64,000 bases of DNA, taken from contig JAIQFF010000001.1 in the NCBI GenBank assembly GCA_020073395.1, positions 51,270 through 115,269 on the forward strand. Reading direction: 5' to 3'. Below are positions 1-8,060 of this stretch, piece after piece. This DNA comes from Terriglobia bacterium. GTDB lineage: Bacteria; Acidobacteriota; Terriglobia; Terriglobales; Acidobacteriaceae. Under the pieces are notes generated by a model. That model had not been told where the DNA came from. It made no database searches and saw only the letters and a program-made list of their open reading frames with translations. Positions within the stretch are counted from its first letter, which is position 1, and each line of letters starts with the position of its first letter. A program made the position numbers and the translations under genes.

Positions 1-425
1 TTGAACTTCTCGTGCTCGAGCAGCCGGCTGACCAGTTCCGCACGGGGATCGTCCTGCGCGTCTGAAGCCGCCGCGGGGTCACGCGGCAGCAGCATCTTCG
101 ACTTGATGTGAATCAGCACAGCCGCCATGTAGATAAATTCGGCCGCGACGTTCACATCCAGTTCCCGCAGTTTTTCCACGTAGGCGAGGTATTGCGCGGT
201 GATGCGCCCAATTGGAATATCGTAAATATCGATGTCCTGTTTGCGGATCAGGTCGAGCAAAAGGTCGAGTGGTCCTTCGTACACATCGCCTACGGTGACG
301 GAGAACGGGAAGTCGCTTTCGGGCTGCGGCTTCTGCGCGGTCGGCATTGGTACGACGGGCGCGAGTGTGCTTCCGTCTTCCGTCGCAATGTCGTTTGCGG
401 GCGCGATTTTCAGGTTCTCAGCCAT
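1..425 (-). CDS. scpA: Segregation and condensation protein A, N-terminal part (runs off the left edge)
   Basis: This encodes the first 141 residues of ScpA, the kleisin that bridges the Smc heads together with ScpB during chromosome segregation. The kleisin N-domain is recognisable from about residue 42: the block VYEGPLDLLLDLIRKQ, then IPIGRITAQYLAY, then the helix AAVLIHIKSKMLLPR. The first 40 residues are a Pro/Ala-rich extension. The C-terminal winged helix lies beyond the window. The ATG at 425 overlaps the end of trpS by 8 bases, so translation is probably coupled. Another in-frame ATG lies nine bases upstream at 434. The identification rests on family recognition of the N-domain and is firm. 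Confidence 0.9.
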   Translation of the reverse strand, partial: MAENLKIAPANDIATEDGSTLAPVVPMPTAQKPQPESDFPFSVTVGDVYEGPLDLLLDLIRKQDIDIYDIPIGRITAQYLAYVEKLRELDVNVAAEFIYMAAVLIHIKSKMLLPRDPAAASDAQDDPRAELVSRLLEHEKF

Positions 426-1455
426 GTTTCTCATCGTAGTCGAGCGACATGCCCATGGCCTCGCGGACTTCGTCCATGGTGGCCCCTGCGACCTTGCTGG
501 CGCGGGAAGAGCCTGCCTCCAGAATATCCCAGGCGAGGCGTGGATTGTCCTCATATTTCTTTCGCCGCTCCTGCATGGGATTGAGGATGCTAACCAGGGC
601 ATCCGCGGCCCAGCCCTTGCATTCGATGCAACCGATGCCGGCGGAGCGGCAGCCTTCGTCAACTTTCATGATAGTTTGCCGGTCGCTGAATATCTTATGC
701 AGGTCCCCGACGGGACAAACATCGGGATTGCCGGGATCGCTGCGGCGCACGCGGGCCGGATCGGTCACCATGGTCTTCAACTTCTGCCGCACTACCGGCT
801 CGGGGTCCGTCAGCAGGATGGTGTTGCCGTACGACTTCGACATTTTTCGCCCGTCGGTTCCTGGCAGTTTCGCTGCCGGGGTCAGCAGCGGCTGCGGCTC
901 GGGAAACACAAAAATACCTTTGCGGGTATAAAACATGTTGAAGCGCCGCGCGATTTCGCGAGTCAGCTCAACGTGGGGTACCTGGTCTTCGCCCACCGGA
1001 ACGAAGTCACCCTTGTAGATCAGGATGTCCGCCGCCTGCAGTACGGGGTAGCCGAGAAATCCGTAGGTGCCCAGGTCTTTCTCCGAAATGTTTTCGCGCT
1101 GCTCCTTGTATGTGGGGACGCGCTCCAGCCAGCCCAGGGGCGTGATCATGGAAAACAGCAAATGCAATTCGGCATGTTGCGGGACGTGCGACTGGATGAA
1201 CATGGTGCAGCACTCGGGATCAAGCCCCGCGGCCAGCCAGTCGAGCAGGACTTCCAGCGAATTTTCCTTAATCTTCGAGGTATCTGCGTAATCGGTGGTG
1301 AGCGCGTGCCAGTCGGCTACGAAGAAAAAGCAATCGTACTGATCCTGCATGCGGACCCAGTTGTCGAGCGCGCCCACAAAGTTTCCCAAGTGCAGCTTGC
1401 CCGTCGAGCGCATACCGCTGAGCACGCGTTTGCGTTGGCTGGAGCGAGAGGTCAT
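418..1455 (-). CDS. trpS: Tryptophanyl-tRNA synthetase
   Basis: This is a cytoplasmic class I aminoacyl-tRNA synthetase that charges tRNA-Trp. Over 345 residues it shows the HIGH-like motif KLHLGN (about residues 20-25) and the signature GRKMSKSYGN (about residues 203-212). Between and after them lie typical TrpS segments such as GDFVPVGEDQVPHVELTREI. The C-terminal part contains DVCPVGDLHKIFSD and GCRSAGIGCIECKG. The open frame extends 25 codons further upstream, but that part lies inside the neighbouring protease gene. The ATG at 1455 overlaps the protease stop as ATGA and is the natural start. It sits in the order M50 protease, trpS, scpA with 4 to 8 base overlaps, so one operon is likely. 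Confidence 0.95.
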   Translation of the reverse strand: MTSRSSQRKRVLSGMRSTGKLHLGNFVGALDNWVRMQDQYDCFFFVADWHALTTDYADTSKIKENSLEVLLDWLAAGLDPECCTMFIQSHVPQHAELHLLFSMITPLGWLERVPTYKEQRENISEKDLGTYGFLGYPVLQAADILIYKGDFVPVGEDQVPHVELTREIARRFNMFYTRKGIFVFPEPQPLLTPAAKLPGTDGRKMSKSYGNTILLTDPEPVVRQKLKTMVTDPARVRRSDPGNPDVCPVGDLHKIFSDRQTIMKVDEGCRSAGIGCIECKGWAADALVSILNPMQERRKKYEDNPRLAWDILEAGSSRASKVAGATMDEVREAMGMSLDYDEKHG

Positions 1456-2147
1456 CAGATTCTCAGGAGGATGCCTATGAAAAGTGCAAAGACCGGTCCA
1501 ATCAGGGCTGTCAAGAGTCTTCCGCCCCAAAACACCAGAAGCAGCAGGCCAAAAGTCCCCACGGTGTCATAAATCCGAAGCGCGCCTGCGGGCAGCAGAT
1601 GGCGCAACACGTGACTGCCATCGAGCGGCGGGACCGGGATAAGGTTAAACACGCCCAGCACTATATTGATCACCATCATTGCGAATACAAGTTTGCACAA
1701 CGGTACCAGAAGCGAATTGCTGTCAGCAAAGCTTGCACCCTGGAGCGTGCCGAAAACGATCTGCTCTCCCGCGGCCGAAGCATTCTTTACAAGAATGAGA
1801 ATCAGTACGGCGCCCGTGGCGACCACGAAATTGCTGATCGGTCCGACCACCGAAGTGAGAATGTCATCAAGCACCGGGTTCTTGAAGTTTCGCGGGTCCA
1901 CCGGTGTGGGCTTGGCCCAGCCCAGGACGGGCAGGTGGGCGAGCATGGCAACCGCAGGCAGGATCAGCGTTCCAAACAGGTCAATGTGCTTGATGGGATT
2001 GAGTGTAATCCGCCCCAGCATGCGGGCCGTCGGATCGCCGCGCAGGTTGGCCATCCAGGCGTGCGCCGATTCGTGAATGCTGATCGCAAACATAAAGGCG
2101 ATCAACTGGAACACGATGTTCAGGATGTCAATGTGTTGCAGGTTCAT
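1455..2147 (-). CDS. Site-2-protease-family membrane metalloprotease (M50)
   Basis: This is a 230-residue integral membrane zinc protease of the M50 (site-2 protease) family. The zinc motif HESAH is at residues 25-29 inside the first hydrophobic segment. The second active-site motif appears as FNLIPVPPLDGSHVL near residue 170, with the Asp of LDG as the expected third ligand. No PDZ domain is present, so it belongs to the short, uncharacterised subfamily rather than to RseP. Several further hydrophobic stretches, such as VVATGAVLILILV, support a polytopic protein. It overlaps trpS by four bases and is probably the first gene of the operon with trpS and scpA. Its substrate cannot be told from the sequence. 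Confidence 0.9.
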   Translation of the reverse strand: MNLQHIDILNIVFQLIAFMFAISIHESAHAWMANLRGDPTARMLGRITLNPIKHIDLFGTLILPAVAMLAHLPVLGWAKPTPVDPRNFKNPVLDDILTSVVGPISNFVVATGAVLILILVKNASAAGEQIVFGTLQGASFADSNSLLVPLCKLVFAMMVINIVLGVFNLIPVPPLDGSHVLRHLLPAGALRIYDTVGTFGLLLLVFWGGRLLTALIGPVFALFIGILLRI

Positions 2148-2241
2148 GCGTGATTGGTTTTGATACTAACACGCGGAGCAGCGATTCACCGCTTCCCCGC
2201 ACCTCGATTGGCGGGCCTGGCGGTTGCCTGAAATTCGCGTG

Positions 2242-3054
2242 CTAGCGCTTGTTCAGAGCGTTCTGCAGCTGTTCCGGCGCGATCGACTTGATCTTGATCG
2301 GCTTGGCGGGAATGCCGCCGACTACCGTGAACGGATCAACATCTTTCGACGCGACTCCCATCGAGCCCACCATCCCGTGCTCGCCCACTTTCATCCCGCT
2401 TAACACCGTCGCGTGATACGTAATGCGCGCCTTGGGGCCGATCTCTGTCTTGTGATTGCTGACGATCATGCCATCGTTGAGATCGTGCGCATGCGAATAA
2501 ATGTTGGCGTAATCAGACACGGAAGATCCTTCATGAATAATGATCTCTCCGCGGTCGTCGAGCAGCACGTACTTGTGAATGGTGCAATTGTCTTCGACCG
2601 TCAGGTTGTAGCCGAAGGAAAATTCCACGCCGTGAAAGATTTTCACATTATTCCCGCAGTGCTTGAACACGTGCCGGGCCAGCATGGCGCGCACCTTGTG
2701 TCCCAGCCAGTGATTCAAGCCGATCGGGGAGCGGTCGTACATCATCCAGAACCAGATCAGCGGTTTGCGTTCACCATACTTGGCGGCATCGGCATCACCA
2801 TAACTCTCGGGTTCCAGGGTGGCGTTGCGCGGATCCAACGAATGCACCAGAGTCTGTATCGCCAGCGGCGCTGCCGGGTCAGGCGCCGCGTAAGGGCGTC
2901 CCAGATAAAGCTGGTGGAGTTCCTCGCGGACGAGATCAGAGCGACGCTCGGGATCGCGGTTGGCGAACGCGCGATCCAGCCCGTCAATCCATTCCAGGAA
3001 TGCCTTTTCGGCGGACGGAACGGGTTTCAGGACTCGATATTCGTATCGGGGCAT
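2242..3054 (-). CDS. Left-handed beta-helix (hexapeptide) acyltransferase
   Basis: This 270-residue protein is likely a cytoplasmic O- or N-acyltransferase. Its C-terminal half (about 145-250) carries irregular hexapeptide repeats, including GNNVKIFHGVEFSFGYNLTV, IIIHEGSSVSDYANIYSH and ARITYHATVLSGMKVGEHGM. The region ends in VVGGIPAKPIKIK, the usual close of such a helix. The YSHAHD stretch probably supplies the catalytic His. The N-terminal 100 residues are not recognisable. I chose the ATG at 3054 because the upstream extension of the frame runs through a dispersed palindromic repeat. The acceptor is unknown; cell-surface sugar is an inference from the family. Confidence 0.8.
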   Translation of the reverse strand: MPRYEYRVLKPVPSAEKAFLEWIDGLDRAFANRDPERRSDLVREELHQLYLGRPYAAPDPAAPLAIQTLVHSLDPRNATLEPESYGDADAAKYGERKPLIWFWMMYDRSPIGLNHWLGHKVRAMLARHVFKHCGNNVKIFHGVEFSFGYNLTVEDNCTIHKYVLLDDRGEIIIHEGSSVSDYANIYSHAHDLNDGMIVSNHKTEIGPKARITYHATVLSGMKVGEHGMVGSMGVASKDVDPFTVVGGIPAKPIKIKSIAPEQLQNALNKR

Positions 3055-3122
3055 AGCCGCCTCGCTGCGGTGAAAACTAGAACATAACACACGGCTCAGG
3101 ATGCCATGGCTCGAGCTTCGCA

Positions 3123-3270
3123 AGGTGTGGGTCGGACACTCCTGTCCGACGCCTCTGACATGGATTCTATGCCAGATGCAGCTTCTGCCTGCTAACCGAG
3201 GTTCGCTCACCACGACCTAAACCCAACAGCAACCCCAAAAGCGGGGACAAGAGTGTCCGCCCCACACTGC
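3123..3270. repeat. Two inverted copies of a short palindromic repeat (family A)
   Basis: The first copy has a perfect 8-bp palindrome at 3131-3150: GTCGGACA, loop CTCC, then TGTCCGAC. The second copy, at about 3243-3270, is the same sequence in reverse orientation (GACA, AGAG, TGTCC followed by GCCCCACAC). Together they bracket about 120 bases of otherwise featureless DNA upstream of the agmatinase gene. A third copy lies at 35731-35757. This is the typical look of REP/BIME elements. Confidence 0.8.
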
Positions 3271-3279
3271 GCTATGTTC

Positions 3280-3285
3280 TATAAT
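3280..3285 (+). promoter_or_regulatory. Putative -10 box TATAAT giving a near-leaderless mRNA
   Basis: A perfect TATAAT lies ten bases before the ATG at 3296. Transcription would start around 3291-3293, so the mRNA would have almost no leader. No good -35 is visible 17 bases upstream, where the family A repeat lies. Confidence 0.5.
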
Positions 3286-3295
3286 GCGCGCGCCT

Positions 3296-4240
3296 ATGAA
3301 AATCAAGAAAACTGCAAAGCCGCATCCCATGCCGGTGGACGCACTGGTCTATCCACGCTTTTCCGGTGTGCCCACGTTCATGCGGCTGCCGCATGTTCCG
3401 CAAGCGGAGGAACTGGACCTCGCGTTGATTGGCATCCCGTTCGACGGAGGCACAACTTATCGTCCGGGCGCGCGTTTCGGGCCGCGCAACATTCGCGTGC
3501 AATCGGCCATGATTCGCCCCTGGAATCCGGTACTGAAGCTCAATCCATTCGAAAAATGGCGGATTGGTGACTTTGGCGACCTCTCGATCAACCCGCTGTC
3601 GATTGAAGACACCTACCGGCGAATCACTGAGCAACTGGGCGACGTGTTTCGCGGCGGCGCGCGATCGGTCTGCGTCGGTGGCGATCATTCCATTCTCTTG
3701 CCAATACTCCGCGCTATTCACAGGCACTTCGGCCCAGTTGCCTTTATCCAGCTCGACGCCCATGGCGACACCTGGAGCGGATACTTTGGCAGTCCACATT
3801 CGCACGGCACGCCGGTGAAGTATGCCATCGAGGAAGGGCTGATTGAGAAGGGGTATGCCCTGCAGGTGGGATTACGCGGGCAAGTTTATTCCGAACACGA
3901 CTTTGATTTCGCTCATAAGCACGGCATCAAAATTGTGACTTCGGAAGAGTTTCACGAGAGCGGCGTCGAACTGGTCAAACGTCACCTCAAGAAGTTGCGG
4001 GGCCGTCAAGTGTACCTGACGCTGGACATTGACGTGGTCGATCCCGCCTACGCTCCCGGCACCGGCACGCCGCAGGTGGGCGGCCTCTCCAGCCCGCAAA
4101 TTCTGGACCTGGTTCGCAGTCTCCGGGGCCTGAGGCTGGTGGGATGCGATGTGGTGGAAGTGTCGCCGCCCTACGATAACGGCGAGATCACCTCATTGCT
4201 GGCGGCGAATTTGCTTTTCGAGTTGCTGTGTCTGTTCTAG
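3296..4240 (+). CDS. speB: Agmatinase / ureohydrolase family protein
   Basis: This is a cytoplasmic dimanganese ureohydrolase of the arginase/agmatinase superfamily, which splits a guanidino compound to urea and an amine. All metal motifs are present in the 314 residues: GGDHS (about 128-132), DAHGD (about 154-158) and DIDVVDP (about 244-250), followed by APGTGTPQVGG. Agmatine is the default substrate assignment, but guanidinobutyrate, guanidine or formiminoglutamate cannot be excluded by eye. The ATG at 3296 is preferred over the in-frame ATG at 3284, because the latter overlaps the TATAAT box. An amino-acid permease gene starts 64 bases downstream on the same strand. The pair probably takes up and degrades an amino acid or amine. 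Confidence 0.85.
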   Translation: MKIKKTAKPHPMPVDALVYPRFSGVPTFMRLPHVPQAEELDLALIGIPFDGGTTYRPGARFGPRNIRVQSAMIRPWNPVLKLNPFEKWRIGDFGDLSINPLSIEDTYRRITEQLGDVFRGGARSVCVGGDHSILLPILRAIHRHFGPVAFIQLDAHGDTWSGYFGSPHSHGTPVKYAIEEGLIEKGYALQVGLRGQVYSEHDFDFAHKHGIKIVTSEEFHESGVELVKRHLKKLRGRQVYLTLDIDVVDPAYAPGTGTPQVGGLSSPQILDLVRSLRGLRLVGCDVVEVSPPYDNGEITSLLAANLLFELLCLF

Positions 4241-4268
4241 GAGGCCAGAGCCATTTCCGGTTATAGGG

Positions 4269-4294
4269 GTCCCCTCGGCTCCGCTCAGGATGAC
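4269..4294. repeat. Copy of a dispersed repeat (cctcggctccgctcagga core)
   Basis: The 26 bases between the hydrolase stop and the permease start contain CTCGGCTCCGCTCAGGATG. I recognise this as a motif that recurs in intergenic DNA of Acidobacteriota and other environmental genomes, where it is often mistranslated as HPERSRG. It provides an in-frame ATG at 4290 that is probably not the permease start. Confidence 0.5.
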
Positions 4295-4304
4295 ACGGCA
4301 TTCC

Positions 4305-5624
4305 ATGATCACTCTTGCCCGCAAACTTCGCGTGGTCGATTACTTCACCCTGGGGTGGGGCACCATGGTGGGGGTCGGCTGGTTGGTCATCATGGACGAC
4401 TGGCTGCTGCGCGGGGGGCCGCTGGGCGGCGTTCTGGGATTCGCTATCGGCGGCGCGCTCCTGCTGCCCATCGGCTATGTGTACGGTCAACTGGTGACGG
4501 CCATGCCCGATGCCGCGGGCGAGGTCGCCTACACCGCGAAGGTCTTTCCCCGATCGATCAGCTTTGCCACTGGTTGGATGATGGTCCTGGCGTACTTCAT
4601 CGTCTGTCCGTGGGAAGCGGTGGCCGTGGGAAAAATTGCGAGCTACATCTTTCCCAGCCTGGATTCGATGGAGCTTTATCGCATCGCCGGCCGGCCGGTT
4701 TATTTACCTCATGTGATCATCGGCCTGGGGCTCACCGGCCTTCTGACCTGGCTCAACTATCGCGGCATCCGGCTGAGCGCGGTTTTTCAGAACTGGACTA
4801 CTTTCGGAACCCTTGGCCTGTTTATGGTGTTCGTCGCAGTCGGTGTGAGCAAAGGTTCTCCGCGGAATTTTCCTCCCTTGTTCACGCACAGCGGATTCGT
4901 CTCCGTCCTTTTGGTGATTCAGATTGTGCCGTACTACATGACGGGATTTGAGTCGGTGGTAAAGGGGGCGGAAGAGTCCCGCCCGGAATTCCGCTCTGGC
5001 GGATTTTTCAAGGCCATCTGGATGGCCATCCTGGTGGGCATTCTCTTCTACACCATCGTGATTGCCGCCGTGGGCTATGTCGCTCCATGGCGGGAACTCA
5101 CCGGCGAAAGATTCATGACTGCGGTCGCCTTTGAGCGTGCGGTGGGAGCGCGTTGGATTGTCAGCGTGATTCTGGCGGCGGCGCTGCTTTCGCTTTTCAA
5201 GGTATTCAATGGCAACCTGGTCGCGGCCAGCCGCATGGTGTTTGCCATGGGACGCCGCGGGCTAGTGGATGCCCGCGTCGGCCAGGTGCACGCGCAGAAT
5301 CAAACCCCGTCAGTGGCCGTGATCTGCATGGGATTGGGCACGGCCGCATGCATGTTCCTCGGCGACGCCATCCTGGTGCCCATTTCGAATGTGGGCTCGC
5401 TGGCGTCCGCGGCGGGATGGCTTGCAGCCTGCGCCGCGTATTATCAGATGGCGCCAACCCTGCGCCAACGACTGGTGGCCGCCCTGGGAGCTCTGGTCGG
5501 GCTGCTGATGATCCTGATGAAGGTTGTTCCGTTCGTGCCTGGACATTTCATTCCCTATGAATGGTTGGCCCTGGGGATCTGGGTGGCACTGGGCGCGCTA
5601 GCAGCCCGGCGAGCCACATCGTAG
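4305..5624 (+). CDS. APC-family amino acid permease
   Basis: This 439-residue inner-membrane transporter belongs to the amino acid-polyamine-organocation superfamily. It starts with a typical N-terminus (ARKLRVVDYFTLGWGTMVG) and has about twelve hydrophobic segments. The motif YYMTGFESVVKGAEESR at about residue 210 matches the TM6 region of APC permeases (usually GFE with a following EE). The start at 4305 is preferred over the in-frame ATG at 4290, which lies in a dispersed repeat. A likely substrate is an amino acid or a guanidino/amine compound used by the upstream ureohydrolase; this is inferred only from the neighbourhood. The stop is followed at once by another palindromic repeat. Confidence 0.85.
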   Translation: MITLARKLRVVDYFTLGWGTMVGVGWLVIMDDWLLRGGPLGGVLGFAIGGALLLPIGYVYGQLVTAMPDAAGEVAYTAKVFPRSISFATGWMMVLAYFIVCPWEAVAVGKIASYIFPSLDSMELYRIAGRPVYLPHVIIGLGLTGLLTWLNYRGIRLSAVFQNWTTFGTLGLFMVFVAVGVSKGSPRNFPPLFTHSGFVSVLLVIQIVPYYMTGFESVVKGAEESRPEFRSGGFFKAIWMAILVGILFYTIVIAAVGYVAPWRELTGERFMTAVAFERAVGARWIVSVILAAALLSLFKVFNGNLVAASRMVFAMGRRGLVDARVGQVHAQNQTPSVAVICMGLGTAACMFLGDAILVPISNVGSLASAAGWLAACAAYYQMAPTLRQRLVAALGALVGLLMILMKVVPFVPGHFIPYEWLALGIWVALGALAARRATS

Positions 5625-5625
5625 C

Positions 5626-5692
5626 GCCGGCGTTCCTTCGACTTCGCTCAGGACAGGCTCCGCCGGCTGTCGGGTGGGGGTCTCGCCCACCC
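5626..5692. repeat. Dispersed repeat bounded by 7-bp inverted ends, plus an adjacent hairpin
   Basis: GCCGGCG (5626-5632) and CGCCGGC (5661-5667) are perfect inverted ends. They flank a 28-base core containing CTTCGACTTCGCTCAGGAC, a sequence I recognise as widely dispersed in environmental genomes. Directly after comes a second hairpin, GGGTGGG (5672-5678) with CCCACCC (5686-5692). There is no T-run, so this is not an obvious intrinsic terminator for the permease gene. Confidence 0.7.
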
Positions 5693-5745
5693 CAAGGGTT
5701 TGCAGAGATTCCGCTATCGAAGTACAAAGTAAGAACGGAGACCCC

Positions 5746-7446
5746 ATGGGAAGCAGCGCGCTAAAGAGAAATTTCCTTATCGGCATCTTGTTCCTGACAG
5801 TCATTAACCTGTCCTGGGCGCAAGCCAACGACCAACCTTTCGATACGGTCATCAGCAATGGCCACATCATCGACGGCACGGGCTCACCGTGGTACTCCGG
5901 TGACATCGGCATTCGCGCCGGAAAAATCGCTGCCATCGGCAATCTGAGCGGCGCGGCGCGCACGCGCATGCTTGATGTCCACGGTCTGGTTGTCGCCCCC
6001 GGCTTTATCGACATGCTGGGCCAGTCGGAACTGACTATCCTGGTTGATCCGCGCCTGCCCTCGAAAATCTATCAGGGCATCACGACCGAGATTACGGGCG
6101 AAGGCGGCTCGATCGCGCCCCTGAATGACGCCATCATCCAGGCCGACCGCTCCGGCTACGATCACTATCACATCACGCCCGACTGGCGCAGCTTTCAGCA
6201 ATACTTCGCCCGCTTGGAAAAGCAAGGCATGGGAATCAATCTGGCCAGCTATGTCGGTGCCACCCAGGTCCGGCGCATGGTGCTGGGCGATGACGACAAG
6301 CAGCCCACCCCGGCACAACTCGACCAGATGAGGGGGTTGGTCAGACAGGCGATGAGGGATGGTGCGGTCGGGGTCTCGACCTCGCTGGAGTACGCGCCCG
6401 CTCCCTACGCCAAAACCGATGAGTTGATAGCCCTGGCTTCGGAAGCGTCGAAATTCGGCGGCATTTACGCTACGCACATGCGCAATGAGAGCGACGCTGT
6501 GCTGCCCGCGATCGACGAAGCCCTGCGCATTGGGCGCGAGGGCCACCTCCCGGTTGAGATATGGCACATCAAGGTTGCAGGAAAAGCCAATTGGGGACGC
6601 ATGCCGGAAGTAGTGGCAAAAATTAACGCCGCCCGAGCCGAGGGAATGGACGTCACCGCCGATACTTACGCCTACACCGCGTGGTTCAACAGTCTCTCCG
6701 CCTTCATTCCACCCTGGGCGCACGACGGTGGCGACGCCAAGCTGATCGAACGTCTCAAAGATCCAGCGATGCGCGCCCGCATTCGCAAGGACATGATGAC
6801 GCCGTCGAGCGACTGGGACAACGAGTGGCAGGAAATTGGCGGGCCCGAAGATATTCTGATCGGCGTGGTGCAAAATGCCAACCTGCTTCCACTGCAGGGC
6901 AAGAGGCTGGCTGAGGTGGCGAAGATGCAGAGCAAAGATCCCATGGACGCGTTGTTTGACATCTTGATTGAAGACAATGCATCGACCGGAGTCGCGGTCT
7001 TTGGCATGTCCGAGCCAGATGTAGCGCTTGCTCTGCAGCAGCCCTGGGTATCCGTCGATAACGATTCTTCCGGAGCCTCGCCGCAGGGAATTCTGGGCCA
7101 GGAGCATCCTCACCCCCGCGCCTACGGCACCCTCCCGCGCGTCTTGCGCAAATACGTTCGAGAAGAAAAGAAACTCACTCTGGAAGACGCCATTCGAAAG
7201 TTTTCTGCCTTGCCGGCGCAGCGCATGCGCTTGGCCGACCGCGGAGTGCTGAAAGCGGGGATGTGGGCCGATGTCGTGGTCTTCGATCCCGCCAAAGTCC
7301 GCGACCTGGCGACGTTCGAAGATCCAAACCAGCTGTCGCAAGGAATGGAGTATGTACTGGTGAACGGTGTTCCAGTGATCGATCAGGGCAAACAAACTGG
7401 GGCATTGCCGGGAAAGGTCCTGCGAGGGGCAGGCTACGTGAAGTAG
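5746..7446 (+). CDS. Exported amidohydrolase, D-aminoacylase-like, with altered metal site
   Basis: This 566-residue protein has an N-terminal signal peptide (FLIGILFLTVINLSWAQA) and an amidohydrolase/N-acyl-D-amino-acid deacylase fold. The N-terminal segment DTVISNGHIIDGTGSPWYSGD and the C-terminal LKAGMWADVVVFDPAKV are standard for the family. In the family the strand-1 motif is GFIDxHxH; here it reads GFIDMLGQSE, so both histidines are absent. The usual GNCG cysteine is also replaced (ITGEGGS). Later residues remain: YATHMRNESD (about 262) and IWHIKVAG. It may therefore be a one-metal or differently liganded enzyme. The ATG at 5746 has the upstream purine run AACGGAGA at good spacing. It lies downstream of the permease on the same strand. 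Confidence 0.8.
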   Translation: MGSSALKRNFLIGILFLTVINLSWAQANDQPFDTVISNGHIIDGTGSPWYSGDIGIRAGKIAAIGNLSGAARTRMLDVHGLVVAPGFIDMLGQSELTILVDPRLPSKIYQGITTEITGEGGSIAPLNDAIIQADRSGYDHYHITPDWRSFQQYFARLEKQGMGINLASYVGATQVRRMVLGDDDKQPTPAQLDQMRGLVRQAMRDGAVGVSTSLEYAPAPYAKTDELIALASEASKFGGIYATHMRNESDAVLPAIDEALRIGREGHLPVEIWHIKVAGKANWGRMPEVVAKINAARAEGMDVTADTYAYTAWFNSLSAFIPPWAHDGGDAKLIERLKDPAMRARIRKDMMTPSSDWDNEWQEIGGPEDILIGVVQNANLLPLQGKRLAEVAKMQSKDPMDALFDILIEDNASTGVAVFGMSEPDVALALQQPWVSVDNDSSGASPQGILGQEHPHPRAYGTLPRVLRKYVREEKKLTLEDAIRKFSALPAQRMRLADRGVLKAGMWADVVVFDPAKVRDLATFEDPNQLSQGMEYVLVNGVPVIDQGKQTGALPGKVLRGAGYVK

Positions 7447-7472
7447 CGACTGAGTGAGTTGCAACGCGGTCT

Positions 7473-8060
7473 TTATTTCTGGGTCACGGTGACTTTGTGC
7501 AGCCCAACGGTCGCCGCATCCACGCGGGCGGGCAGGGCGAAGCGGGAGTCGATGCCGATATTCGGGTACTTCGGCTTGAGATATTTCTCGACGAACATTT
7601 CCAGGACAAAACGGGGAACCTCGACGCCGTCGAGCGAAACCGAATCCACGTGAACTAGGCCCTCTCGCCTGGCGCCGTAGGCGTGGGTAGTAACCACCAC
7701 CTCGTGCACTCCACTGAACACCGAGAGCAGGGGGTTGTAGGAATTCTTGCCTGCCTTCAACTGATCGAAATCGACTTGTGAAGTACCGATGACTATCCCC
7801 GGCTGTTCCTGGAAAACTACCGACCGCACTCCCGTGGGCAATTGAACCTTCCCAGAAGCAAAGTAAGCGTTGATCTCCTGCTCGGTGAGCTCTGTGGGCG
7901 AGGGATCGGGGCGCGCCTGCACCCCGTTGCTTTGCACGCGCTGCAGCTTGCGCTCGAATCTCGCTGCCGGGGCCGAATCCGCAACCGTCTGCGCCCGGAC
8001 ATGCGAAGTGAGAAGGGAGCAAACTGTGAGTGCGAGAAGAAGGGCGCAGCAGACCTTCAT
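7473..8060 (-). CDS. Secreted protein of unknown function
   Basis: This 195-residue protein begins with a clear Sec signal peptide (MKVCCALLLALTVCSLLTSH, cleavage after VRAQ is plausible). The mature part starts with a charged segment and then an extended, beta-rich stretch. It contains QLPTGVRSVVFQEQPGIVIG and a repeated DSVSLDGVEVPRFVLEMFV-like element. I do not recognise a named domain. The order (helical start, then membrane-lipid-binding-like beta region) is loosely reminiscent of LmeA/DUF2993 proteins, but this is weak. The start ATG overlaps the stop of the AsmA-family gene as ATGA, so the two are co-translated and may act together in the periplasm. Confidence 0.7.
   Translation of the reverse strand: MKVCCALLLALTVCSLLTSHVRAQTVADSAPAARFERKLQRVQSNGVQARPDPSPTELTEQEINAYFASGKVQLPTGVRSVVFQEQPGIVIGTSQVDFDQLKAGKNSYNPLLSVFSGVHEVVVTTHAYGARREGLVHVDSVSLDGVEVPRFVLEMFVEKYLKPKYPNIGIDSRFALPARVDAATVGLHKVTVTQK

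Noticed and set aside
3055-3213. Upstream extension of the acyltransferase frame to 3213
   Set aside because: The extension translates a palindromic repeat and has no start signal; the ATG at 3054 is the first plausible start.
4290-4304. ATG at 4290 as the permease start
   Set aside because: It lies inside a dispersed repeat; the ATG at 4305 gives the usual APC N-terminus.
5884-8022. Long antisense open frame of about 700 codons opposite the exported amidohydrolase and the secreted-protein gene
   Set aside because: It has no recognisable domain or start signal and overlaps genes with clear signal peptides and motifs. High-GC codon use readily opens the opposite frame.
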